Below are positions 46,780-58,888 of a stretch of 64,000 bases of DNA, piece by piece. Within the stretch, counting starts at the first letter, position 1, and each line of letters begins with the position of its first letter. Below the pieces are notes generated by a model, which was given only the letters and a program-made list of their open reading frames with translations, made no database searches and was not told the DNA's origin. Both the position numbers and the translations under genes were made by a program. Origin of the DNA: Typha latifolia (lineage: Eukaryota; Streptophyta; Magnoliopsida; Poales; Typhaceae); assembly GCA_019914945.1 (NCBI GenBank), contig CM034113.1, positions 6,552,850 through 6,616,849 on the forward strand, given 5' to 3'.

Positions 46780-48010
46780 TTTTTGACCAATCTATCCCTC
46801 TTTTGTACTTCATTTACCTAAATAAACTACTCTTCAAACTATATAATAAAATAGGTGATAAGTTCTACGTTTTATCTTTAAATATAAAACGCTGAATAGT
46901 TGAGCATTTTAGAAGAGTTACAGTCCTTTCTTTTTGTGATTCTGAGCATATTTAGCTTTGCAGAATTACTATATCATTCCAACTTATGAGACTCTTTTAT
47001 ATCTTCATAACGATATATTTTATAATCGAGCACAAAGTTACGATATTATGAACTTTTTCTTTATTTCTTTATCTTTAATGTTCCTATTTAATATTTTTAA
47101 TAATAAAATACTTAACTTTTCAGCATTCTATATGTATCCTTTTTTTTTTTTTTAGTAAAACGCTGAAACATTCAACATTTTTTCTTTCAATAAAAATGCT
47201 GATCAGATCAGCATTTTATTTTGGGCTAGATTGGGACACATAAAACACTTAATAGTTTATGGCTACAGTGAAATAGATCTTTTTAGTATTAAGTTTAGGG
47301 TATAAGTCATTTTAGTAAAAAAATATTTGAAAACCGGTTTAGTTTAGTTTGGTAAAAACTTTTTTTTAAAGTGTACCCAAGTGGTTGAGGTTATAAAATT
47401 ATTTATCCCAAATTAAATTTTTTTATAAAAAGAAACTGTATTAACCTAAAAACATGGGCCAAAAAAAAAAAACCCTTACTTATTGAATTTGATACCTGGG
47501 ATATTTCTATTCAGTATAGCTAAAAGATGAGGAATAGATAGTGCCCAGACTATAGAAAAAACTTAAAACTTTCTTAATTTGGCTAACTAATTAGCTGCCC
47601 AATTAGTCTCCCTATAACAATGAGGCTATCAATAAATAATAAGAGGAGAAAAGCTAGAAAATGTTTGAGAAAAAGTCATTTTTAGATCATAAGGTTATAA
47701 TAGAGGCCACAAATTTAAATCAGTCATTTTCATATTAGGATTTCTCTAGCTATGAGTAAAAGAATTGAACTAATCAGCGGTTATTTATAATTTTCAAGTA
47801 TACATCGATGAATTCAATTAAATTTGTCTTAATTTTTTTTTTGTTGCCACACATAAAACATTAATCAAATCAACATTTTAAATGTCAGAGCAACACACTG
47901 AACTGGTTAGCATTTCTTCTTCTTAGATAAAACACTGACAAATTTAATATTTTACTGGCATTTTCTGCGAAACAGACCATCTTTGTTTCTAAGTTGATTG
48001 GCCGTCTATT
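46780..48010. repeat. Dispersed repeat with aacgctga / tcagcgtt motifs (also at 4.53-4.80 kb)
   Basis: Segments such as cgttttatctttaaatataaaacgctgaa (near 46870), a 25-bp palindrome at 47193-47217 (arms AAAATGCTGATC) and aaacactgac (near 47930) share wording with 4540-4800, including a common tail like cttttcgtattaagttt/ctttttagtattaagttt. Borders are not clear. Confidence 0.5.
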
Positions 48011-48447
48011 TCGGTAAAAAAAAGTGGAAATTTGTATATAACATACCATTTTATAACATAATTATGGTTTATATTTTTACTATTTATAAATCGAGTCTAT
48101 AACTAAAATATCCTTAGTATGACTTGTTTGAATGTATTTTCATAATTTTTTAGTATAGTTAACTTAACTCAAAGATTTAATTAAATCTAACTACTTGATT
48201 TAACGACATGGTGTTTTCCGATTTATAAATAATAAAAATATAAAGTGTAAACCATACTTTTATTAAAAGACAGGGTATTATATATGCAAATTTACCGATA
48301 AAAAAAGAGGTTAGATTAGGGCTAGTTTGGTCAAAAACTCTCCATCAAAACTTAAACTTTGCCATGTTTCCCAAGGCAATGACTGCAACAACAACCTGAA
48401 GGCTAAGCTTATAAGAATATCATGTGGGCCTTCTGGTCTTCCATCCC

Positions 48448-48505
<58 letters not shown>
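48448..48505. repeat. (TTA)n microsatellite
   Basis: About 19 uninterrupted trinucleotide copies. Confidence 0.97.
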
Positions 48506-48507
<2 letters not shown>

Positions 48508-49406
48508 CTGATTAAATAATTTTTATTGCAATAAGTACATGCACATGAAGATGAGAGCAGTGAATTGGCACCAAGCTCATGGTACTACTTATCAAACAAT
48601 GGGTATTGGAAAAATAAATATTCTCTATATTTTAATAAATTTTTTTTCTTCTATAATATTCTAGAGAGAAAAAAATAATTGTATTTTAACTATTTTGTAA
48701 ATAAAGCTCTTTTATTATTATTATTATTATTTTGTAAACAGAGTCATCTAATTACTGAAAAAAAAGTCAAGCCACACTTATTAACCAAAAAACTAAGTCA
48801 ATCTCCTTAAAACATTCTGAAAACTAAATTTAAACCTTCAAAAAAGAAATGCTAAAAGACAAATAAATTCAAAAAGTATTAGTGCATATACACTGATATT
48901 TGGTGATTTTAATTTTCACAAAAGTTGAAATCTAGTGTAGTTCTGGTGATATTAGGCAAATAAAGATCAATCCAACAGTAATCTCACATTTGGAACTCAT
49001 AAAAAACACTGTCTTGGAGAAAACATTCCAAGGAACACAATCTCCAAAGTTGAAATCCAAGCACTTTTCCCTCAAAAGCATTTGCTAATCAAATCTAATC
49101 AAAAGTACCACCTTCCCTTGTCTTCCCAATGTCTGCTGAACTCTCTTTAGTTAAATAACGGTTAGGTTTTTTGAATTCCACCCTCGTATATCTATCTCAT
49201 CGGCAAACGGTCAACAATATCGAGAGGGAAATGATAAGGAGGAATTTGTAAATTTGTAATAATAGAGGGGATGAATTATAAAATTATTGTCCTTTTTTGG
49301 CCGTTTCCATTAGTATATCCGTCTCTTGCTCTATCGTCACTTGGTGAGGGGGGGGAGAGAGAGAGAGGTCCAATAATGGCGAGAGACGGATGCCGGTCTT
49401 CGCAGG

Positions 49407-49926
49407 GTGAGGCCATGTGGTCTTCTTAAATGCTCTTTTGCGTCCATTACCTACCTCTTTACCTCCCCTGTTCCAGAACCCACTTTGCGGAATCCAGAGA
49501 TTCCAAAGGAGGACATCTCTTTGGCTTTTGAGGAGTTGCGGCCCCTTTCTTCTTCTACAAGCTTCTGGGCGAGGAGATCTAGAGGAGGATATATCAGATA
49601 TCTGGGTTTTGTGGAGTTATTCGCGTTCTTTGGCCAATTTTTTGTGTTTCTGTCGGTGGGTTTTTCTCCAACTTGGCTTCGAAGTTCAGATTTTGAGGTC
49701 TTAACTCGTGAGTTGCCGAGGAGTTCGTGCAGTATTCTGTATTTATTTGCAACTACAGTGCTTCTTCCTTCTCGGGTTTGTGGAGTTTGGCGAAAAGTTT
49801 GTTTTTTTGTGTTGAGGGATAAACTGAGCAATTCTGACCCACATTGTCACAGTTTAGTTTTTAAGAGGCAGATATAATTACCCTGGGCACTGTTCTTCTG
49901 TTCTTTTGCCATCATCACACATACAG
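49407..49926 (+). other. Probable intron in the 5' leader of the LRR pseudokinase gene
   Basis: A GTGAGG donor at 49407 and a pyrimidine-rich tract ending CATACAG at 49926, eight bases before the ATG at 49935, would remove 520 nt of leader. Just upstream, a GA-rich run (49347-49368) marks the likely start region. The long frames across this interval begin with GTG, not ATG, which agrees with it being noncoding. No transcript data are available to me. Confidence 0.5.
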
Positions 49927-49934
49927 AGACTTCA

Positions 49935-52900
49935 ATGGCGTGCCCTCTTCAGTTCCTCGTGGTGACCTTAACCTGTTTGTTTTTAATCCCGAGAAGTGAG
50001 CAAATACAATCTACACATACCCAGTTGTTGCTGCAGATGAGGAAACAGCTGGAGTACCCCAGACACTTGGACGCTTGGAATAACACCGACGACCTTTGCT
50101 GGACACAGCCTTCATCAGTTCTTAGCGTCACCTGCGAAGGAAGCTTTGTGACGGAGCTCAAAATTGTGGGCGACAAGCTTAGCAAGCTTGATAAATTTAA
50201 TGGTCACTCAATACCCAATCTAACTCTCTCAGATGCCTTTGTTGTTGATTCCTTTGTTACAACCTTGACAAGGTTGACTACACTGAGAGTAGTTATTCTC
50301 GTTTCTCTGGGAATTTGGGGCCCTCTCCCGGACAAAATTCACCGTCTGTATTCTCTTGAAGTGCTTGATTTGAGTTCCAATTTCTTGTATGGTTCAATCC
50401 CTCCGAAGATATCTGCCATGACAAAAATTCAAACACTGACGTTAGATGGGAACTACTTTAACGATACAGTTCCTGATTGGTTCGACTCATTCTCGAACCT
50501 CACTGTTGTGAGCTTGCAGAACAATCGGTTGAAAGGGTCCATACCGGCATCCATTAGCAAAGTTGCAACTCTCACTGAACTTGCTTTGCCGGGCAATCAT
50601 ATTTCGGGTAAGATTCCAGATTTGAGCAGCTTAACGAGCCTTGAGATGTTGGATTTGAGAGGTAATGAGTTAGACTTGGAACTACCAGTGATGCCTAAAG
50701 GCATGGTGACCATTTTACTCAGCAAGAACTCGCTGACCGGTGAGATTCCTCAGCAGTTTGCAGAATTGAGTCGGCTTCAACACCTTGACCTATCATTTAA
50801 CCTTCTTCGGGGAACTCCACCTGAAGGCCTCTTTTCTCTTCCAAATATTAGTTATTTGAACCTGGCATCCAATATGCTCAGCGGGTCTCTTCCCAGCAGT
50901 ATAACTTGCAGTAGCCAACTAGGCTTTGTTGATTTATCTACTAATAGACTAATTGGTGACATACCTGCTTGCCTGACAGAAAATTCGAACAAGAGGATTG
51001 TTAAGTTCAATGAAAATTGCTTGACTGTTGACCCTAAAAGGCAGCATGAAGCTAAATATTGTCAGGACAGTCATATGAAAGAGAGAAGCTCCAAGAGCAA
51101 GGAAGTAGTATTGCTGGTTGCAGTAATTGGAGGAATTACCTTCATTGTGCTCATGGCTATGCTTGTCTTCTTGGTCTTCTGCAGACAAAACTGTCGGAGA
51201 GCAATATCAGAACAGCATTTATTGCCAAAGTCCGTGCAGGATAATTCAGCCACAGGATTTTCCTCTGAGCTTCTTGCAAATGCAAGTAAGTATTCTGCTC
51301 CAGAAAGATTCTCTATTATTCCTAGTCGGGATCATTGCATTTTGCTGTCGCCCATCCATGTACCTTGATGTTTTGCAATTCCTCTGCATATTGACGTCAA
51401 ATTAATAGAGAAAGTATAATTTTTTAAAGAAAAATTATTAGAGGAATTTTTTCCCACCGTAATGAATATTAAAATATCATAATTACCTTTCTCCTTCCAT
51501 TAAATTTACTCACTGTATTCTATTCTTCAAATTTAAAACAAAATGCACTTTCAACATCTTCTTTCCTCTCCTATCTAAGATTACAACTTACAAGCCTTAG
51601 ATATTAATTATTATCTAATATCACAATATACCTCCCTTTAAATATATGATCATAGAATGAAAATATTTAATCATCTTAAAAATATGGATAGAAGATTCAT
51701 ATTTACTCAAACAATGAGATTATTAATATCATAGGGGTATTATAATAAATTACTCTCTCTCTTTTAAATGTAGATGGAAAAGTTAACGATTACACACTAG
51801 TCTGAACTATATGGGACAAAGTGATACAAACGGAAGTTCAAGAGATAGTTTGATTTTAGACATAACCACAAGGGGGATTTTAACATAACCACAAGGAGGT
51901 AGCTGCACTGTGTAGTAGCTACTTATCTATATTTTGGAAGGATTAGGTATGCTACAAGTAGGATGAGCCGATGAGTTTAACATAACCTGTTATCTCAAGA
52001 TTCTCAACTCTGGTTTATAGCCTGCTCTTTAGTTGGCATAGGTATGACATAATTCTTGTCCACTAAGCATTACTTAAAGATGTTTATGCCAAGAAACCAA
52101 TATAATTTGTAGAATAAAAATCCAAGGGGTTATAAACCCTGCCCCCTTTGTAGAATAGGAAGTGATTTGAATGGAGAAAAGATGAATGAAGATTTATAGG
52201 GTTTTCAACCAGATGGAGAATTTCATTTATGCATTCAAACAGTTTTATTCATCAGTGAGATCTGAGATTTGATTAGATGCGCTTGCGTTCAATTACTTTA
52301 GGACCTACAGGTCTGTCAAGGGGTTGACATGCTTCATTAGTATTTCCATATGAGAGATATTTTCGCTGAAAAATGGTGCATTTATGATACATTTATAACA
52401 GTAGCATGTTTCCCAATTTTGTTTCTTTTCCTAAATATTTATTATTTTCCTATTTTGCTTTTTTTTTTTATAAATTCAGGGTATATTTCTCAAGCTGTGA
52501 AGCTAGGGACACAAATGCTGCCTATACATCGGGTTTTTTCTGTGGAAGAGCTGAAGGAAGCGACCAAAAATTTTGAAAGGTCAGCATATATAGGCGAGGG
52601 ATCACTTGGAAAGGTGCTTACTAATGAGCTTTTGAGTCTTTATAGGCGAATCGACATTTATATGCACCAACATCTTTTTATAAAGTGCATGAAGAATCAA
52701 GGAACCACATAAATGTGAAAGCCAAAACCGTATGTTTTAGAAAAGTTGACTCCCTTTACTCTCTTAATTTCAAGCTAAGTGACTTTGCATACCCTCGCTT
52801 GTATCCGGTTGATCGAAGAAGGAATTTCCTTCCCTAGTCACAGTTTGATAGTTACTAAATTTATTTTGGTTAGTAAAATTGATAAATGATGCCATGCTAT

Positions 52901-55900
52901 CGTTGTGACGAGATATTGATGGAAAGCCCCTTGATGATGTCAAGTTATTTGCAGCTATCTTTAAACCTTGGTGCATATAGGTACTCAGGTTTTCCGACAT
53001 ATCTAATGTTTTGCAACCTATGACTAAAACTGAATCAACCAATTTATGTACAGATATCTTTGTCAGCCTTTATTTAATCAAACAATTGATTCTCCCGACC
53101 TTGTTTTTTTTTTCTCAAGCTAGATGCTTTTGTAATGCTTCTTATTTCTTAAAGGCTTCCAATAATATCACTGTAGTCCATTGGTACCCACTAAACTGAC
53201 CATCATAGGGAAGCAGCCATCTTATTTACCATCTGCGCGACTTCTTTGCATGGCAACTCACAGTTTCAGCCCTCACTTAGATCTTAAATTTGATTATACT
53301 TTAGAACCTCCCTACTTATGAATATTTCTACCTTTCTCCTTTTGCTTATTCCTTACCTCCACTTCTTTACCTCACTTAGCGTTACTCTGAAGTATCTTTC
53401 AAGGCAAGTTGAAATTCACTTTTGATTACCTTGCTTTGGAACTAATAAATGATAGAATTCTCATTGTCTGGCGATCGACCTGAGATATCCCAGATTTGCA
53501 AGAATTTGAAAATTCTGCATTGTCATAACCTCTTCCTTCACATACCTAATCACTTTATATAATTTTGGCTTGTTACATTTTTGTGAAAAATGTTCGCTAT
53601 TTTACTGTGGCCTACTTACTTGAATGCCCTCTTCACCTCTTTGGTCTGCAGATGCTTGATCATTTGTTTGTTTCATTGATCTTCTTTATGCAAATAAAAG
53701 AATGGAAAAGGGGTTTGGAATGAAACGATTTATTACAGAATGGCTTCGAGGAAGGAGGAAAAAATAAGGATGATTGAACAAAATGAAAAGTAAAACAAAA
53801 CACAGGTCATAGTTCAAAAGAAAAAATGGTAGATAAGAGCTGCAAAAGAGGAAAAAAGCAAAGAGACAATGAGAAAAGATTTATTAAAACAGGAAGGAGG
53901 AAGAGTAACATGGGTCATTCATGCAGATGGTAAATGGTGATGCAATCAGGATAACGGTGCTGTTTTGAGCAATGGTAGTATATGAAACAAGCTACAACAA
54001 TAAACTTATCTTTCCTTTTTCCTGCCTAGGCAGACTGTTAGCTTTCAATAACCATGCAGCTTAATAATACTCTTCTTTCCTTTTCCATCACATAGACATG
54101 GTTTACTAATTCTCGAAAAAAGTCAAGTTTACTAGCATACAAAATATATTTCTACAATAACGATAAAAATTTGAGACCAGTATTGACAATTTACAGGACT
54201 TGCATAACAAGCTTAAGTAGTTGCACAAGAAACAAACTTATGCCTTCTAGTTCCTGGTGAATTTTTAGACCTGAAAGCAGAATATGGTTTCATGGAACAG
54301 CACAAAATAAATTTATTCAGTGAATTTCATCTTTCAAGTTTGAAGCAGTCATACAAATGCGGCATACCAAAGTTCTATTGGATTTATCTTCATAGACATG
54401 AAATTAATAGGTTGATTTTAGTCTTAAGTATTAGGATAACAAAAGCCATTGTACTCTATATTGGCATTATTCCTCTAGTTTCTTTGATGCTCATAATTTT
54501 CTAGATTAGGTTCATATATTTGATATCCTTATCATATTTTTCAGCTCTACAAGGGGAGATTGGAGAATGGAACTTTTGTTGCAATAAGATGTTTGGCATT
54601 GTTCAAGAGACATTCAATTAGGAACCTCAAGCTTCGATTAGATCTGCTTGCAAAACTTCGCCACCCAAATTTGGTTTGTCTCTTGGGGCACTGCGTTGAC
54701 AGCACACTAGATGATTCAAGTGTGAACAGAGTTTTCCTTGTTTATGAGTATATACCTAATGGAAGTCTTCGTTCTTTTCTTTCTGGTAGGGAGGCTTCTT
54801 CACTATTCAACTAATGTGCATGGTTTTATCTTTGTGTTCTGGTCTTGATGATTCTACCTGCAATTTCGTACAGGTTGCAGCCCGGAGAGGATTTTGAATT
54901 GGTCAGATAGATTGCAAGTCTTGATTGGCATTGCAAAGGCAGTTCATTTTCTACATACAGGGATAATACCTGGTTCCTTTAATAATCGACTAAAAACCAA
55001 CAGCATTTTGCTTGATGAGCACTTGATAGCAAAATTGAGTGACTATGGGTTGTCTATAATTACTGATGAGATTTACAAACATGAGGTTGGTATACTTCGA
55101 CAAACTTAGGATCCTCTGTTAAGCTTATAGCTTTAATGTAGCTTCAGTATTTCAGAATGTGCTTTGTCTGTATAAAATTCCACATGTATTTTGACACTCA
55201 CTGTCTATTGGTTTCCAGGCAAGAGCAGAAGGTCAGAAAACAATTCAAAGCAAATATGCAACACCGTGAGTTTCTACAGAATAATTTTTGTATGAAAAAG
55301 TTACCATTTTGGTCTCCACATAAACTACTCCAAACATAAATCTGTCCAACATTGCTTCCTCTCATGAAAATGCACGAATTTTGCATGATATTATTTGTAC
55401 ACACTACAGTACTATGGTACATTCAGTTATCCAATTTTAAGATTAGATAACCTTTTTCTTTACCAAGCACTGGAAAATGTAATAGTATGATTCTGCAAGA
55501 GTAGCTTCCTTGCATTATTACACAAAATGCTGTTGTAACTTCAGTCACAGTGCTTCTTGGTTATTTTTCTCAGTAGTAAGCTCTTGTTACATAAATTTGA
55601 TACATGGCTATTGTCTCTCTAGAGAAACGGTCAATTTGGAGGATGATGTTTATTCTTTTGGTTATATCATACTCGAAATGATCACGGGACCAGGACTACT
55701 TGGAAAAGAAGATTGCTTATTAACTGACTTGGTATGCCTTCTTTCTTCATAATGCTTTTATGTATATAAAAGAATAGCATAATACAGCAGAGTTTTCTTG
55801 AATTGCATGAATGTTCTAATCTTCTATAAATCTATTCAGAACCTACCAATTAATACATGGTGAATTTTCCTCATTACCACTGAGCACCCCCTAGAAAATT

Positions 55901-57269
55901 GTTACACATAAACCTGTGCTGGGACAAGACAGCACCCCTTAGAAAACAGTTAAACATTTGCATGCCAAGTTGTGGAGTTGAATTTGACATCATGTTACTT
56001 CCGCATACGTCCGGTCCAAAAAAAAGAATGTTGGATAGAAAAACCCACTCTGATACCATGTCAAAGTTTAGATGGCTCATCAATCCCGAATAATTTACAT
56101 TTTTAGGTGTTAGAGACCCCATATATACACAAATGACGAGCCCCCCTATTTTGGCACAGCCTAGCAGACTGAGTATTTGCATGGTACATGCTGCAGTACA
56201 TTAGTTTCCTAGTCAGCACTACGAAGAAATGCATGAGTAACTATGTTAAAAGCATGATAAACATTGTTGGTTCATTACTTAACAATATAAGTTTTTAAGT
56301 TGATTGATTATCTAACATAGTATCAGAGCAAGTCCTTTTTAGAGACCATGGGTTTAAACCTCGCTAGTCCACCTATTCACTATTTTGGTGTCGTGTGGTG
56401 GGGTTGCACATCTTATCATCACAACTAACTATCCACGTGTATAGGGGCTGCATGTGGTGAGGCATCTTAATGTAGACGTGGAATTTGCTTTTTGAGATTC
56501 TATAGTGGTGGATATTGCATGCAATCTTTTCTGTTGGGATTCTCATTCATGTGGAGAACAATCAAAGACTTTGGAATTTGTTGAATAGAGAAATCATCGA
56601 ACTAGTAGGATCTAGTAACTTATGATTTCCTTCTTGTGGCAGATTACTGTGGCATAATTGCTAATAGTCTAATAGTTATATTGTTTTCTTTAAAATTCTC
56701 CATATTCTCAAACATAATTTCATGTTGTTTCCAGTCCTTTATTACTCTCTCTCCTCCTTTTCCTATTTCTCCCTTCTTTGACTCTGCCAATGTCATTGGG
56801 ATAGTGGAGGGGAAAATGAGTGATATTTAATGTAGGGAACAAGATAGAAACAAAGCATGTCAGGGCAAAAGAAAAGCTGAGAAACTACTCTGGTTCATGA
56901 TTGTTTATATTTGACAACATCTTCTGAGATTATAATAAAGAATTGAGTACAAAAAGGCTTCTTTTATGCTTCATGCTTATACCTCTCTTCTTTTCGCGGA
57001 GCAAACATGATCTTACTACTATTTTTTTTGTGCAGACTAAGTCAATATGCAGACAGGAGGAGCGAAATCATGTTCTTAATCCAATTGTTATCGGTACTTC
57101 CTCACAGGAGTCTCTGTCAACCGTGATCTCCATAACCACCAAATGCTTGTCTTCTGAATCTTCTACCCGCCCTTCCATTGAAGAGGTCTTATGGAACCTG
57201 CAATACGCGTCACAAGTCCAGGCAACAGCTGATGGTGATCAGAAATCAGAAGTTGCTTCCCAAGCATGA
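49935..57269 (+). CDS. LRR receptor-like protein kinase, probably inactive (At3g03770 type)
   Basis: Membrane receptor-like pseudokinase; the ligand is unknown. Exons: 49935-51285, 52480-52613, 54545-54785, 54874-55085, 55219-55265, 55623-55731, 57036-57269; 2328 nt, 775 aa (Arabidopsis relative about 800), all GT-AG and in phase. Signal peptide about 1-23; LRR N-cap; some ten LRRs (about 110-350, e.g. LEVLDLSSNFLYGSIPP, LQHLDLSFNLLRG); transmembrane segment about 391-415; kinase-like domain from about 470. Catalytic residues are lost: VAIK reads VAIR (Arg510) and HRD is replaced by IIPGSFNN, while the glycine loop GEGSLGKLYKG and DFG (as DYG, 632-634) survive. RPSIEEVLWNLQYASQVQ near the end is typical of this subgroup. 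The exon 6-7 join is inferred; a further small exon in the 1.3-kb intron 6 is possible. Confidence 0.92.
55732..57035. other. Intron 6 of the pseudokinase gene with opposed retroelement fragments
   Basis: actctgataccatgtcaaa (about 56048-56066) is an initiator-Met primer-binding site on the minus strand; taacatagtatcagagcaag (about 56316) is one on the plus strand. Both have LTR-like AT-rich flanks. Old Copia-type fragments in opposite orientation are the simplest reading. Confidence 0.5.
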
Positions 57270-58757
57270 TGCAGAAACAAAAGTTGAAGCCTGCAGCTTC
57301 ACAAATTTCGTGATATCCAGACAAGGATGCCGATCAAGTACCACACTCCCACAGCTTGGAGATATTGTTCATCAATCAAGTGTAGCAATTGGGAGATACT
57401 ATAACAGGTTCATTGTCTATCAACGTGTTTCCCACGACCTCATTGATGTAATTTGTAACATAAATGTTGTTGTCATTGCTTGCAATGAGGCAAAGCCTTC
57501 TCAACGGATTTATGTACACTGTTGTTCAAATGTATCGTGTGCCTTTTTCTGAAGAAAAAAATAAATTGTGGCTTGTATGAGTTAGTTTGAACTAATAGTA
57601 AGTCCTTTGTCAGGACAATAAAAAAGCTTGCTCTAAACTGATTTAAGAATATTGCCAATGTTTGATTCCTGATTGAAAGGATACAGTTCTCAAGTGGTAG
57701 AGCATTCAATGAAATCTTACATCTATTTGACGGGATCTTGTGTCGACTTCTGATGCTAAGAACTTCATGAAATATAGGAGCATTATGTGATGGAAAAGAA
57801 AGTTCTTGGACCTACTACCACTTGTTATCTCATCTTCAAAGAGAAACTTTAAATTTAACTTCAATGAAACTAATGCAAATTATTTTATTCTCACAAAGAA
57901 AAACTAGAGGAAATTACAGTTTAACTCTGGTTTGGCTCAATTTCAATTTATGTATTTCAAATTTAAGCAATCTTTGGTTGAAGAATACAAGACTCATATC
58001 CATGAATTAGGGATCATGTATTTATAGTTTGTTGTCAAATACTACCTAAATATAATATAATTTATACTATGATTAATATCTCCTTATGTGACCGCTAATC
58101 TATGTTTTCCTATTCCAATTTGGAGTTGAATAAAGTGATAGCGGTAACAATCTAATTCTAAAAGTCACTAAAATATAATAAAATATAATTAAATAAATTT
58201 ATAGGTTTTAGAATGTAAAATTTTGTATAGTCGAATCTAGCATTGGACACTATTTCCTTAAGACCAATTCATCCTTCGCAAATTGCCTCTAGAACAGTGG
58301 ACATACAACTGATCACGAAAAAATGCACCACTTCGGGAGTTCAATCGATTAACAGTTTTAATCTAAAGGCATAATTTTCAAACTGTATCAGATAGGGACA
58401 CGCCAGGCAGTGTGTATGCATGTGAGTTAATTTGTATAGTATTTTTTTACCCACAAAATAAGTATAATTTTAAGACTTAAAGCCCACGAGAAGTTTGACA
58501 CTTATATACTATACTAATATTTCTCAAATATAAATATAGTACTAAACTCATTTTTTTAATTTTATTTTCTATTACCATAATACCCACTTTAAAGCCCATT
58601 TTATTTCACTATGAATGAATAAGTGAATTTATGACATAAAAGTACTCTGTGAGGTCTTTTAATTCCACTATTAATATATTATTAATAATATGTAAACCCC
58701 ACTTAAATATGAGCTTAAAAGTTAATAGAATATTCACATGAAATATATAATATTTCT
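57270..58757. other. 3' flank of the pseudokinase gene, no further gene seen
   Basis: The likely 3' UTR runs to about 57630, with aataaa-type signals at about 57558 (aaaaataaattg) and 57615 (acaataaaaaag). The rest is AT-rich without a recognisable frame or repeat. Confidence 0.55.
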
Positions 58758-58839
58758 TGTAATAACCCAGATCTAAAAATAAAATAATAATAATATAAAA
58801 TATAAAAAGATAAAAGAAGAGAGATAGAATGAAAGACAA

Positions 58840-58888
<49 letters not shown>

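Larger units (their letters stand above)
43225..49934. other. Spacer between RRF and LRR pseudokinase genes
   Basis: 43225 to about 43550 is the likely RRF 3' UTR. 44140-44645 is a MITE-like inverted repeat, 45095-45127 an (ATA)n run, 45425-45760 a GC-richer island of unknown origin, 46780-48010 the dispersed aacgctga repeat, and 48448-48505 a (TTA)n microsatellite. About 49340 onward is the promoter/leader of the next gene. No coding region is supported. Confidence 0.6.

Noticed and set aside
49407..49877. 156-codon upstream frame before the pseudokinase
   Set aside because: It starts with GTG rather than ATG, and a good GT...AG pair (49407/49926) suggests that the region is a leader intron.
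57685..57760. tRNA-like gtggtagagcattcaa
   Set aside because: No acceptor stem, anticodon arm or B box in the right place; it is a chance D-arm-like string.
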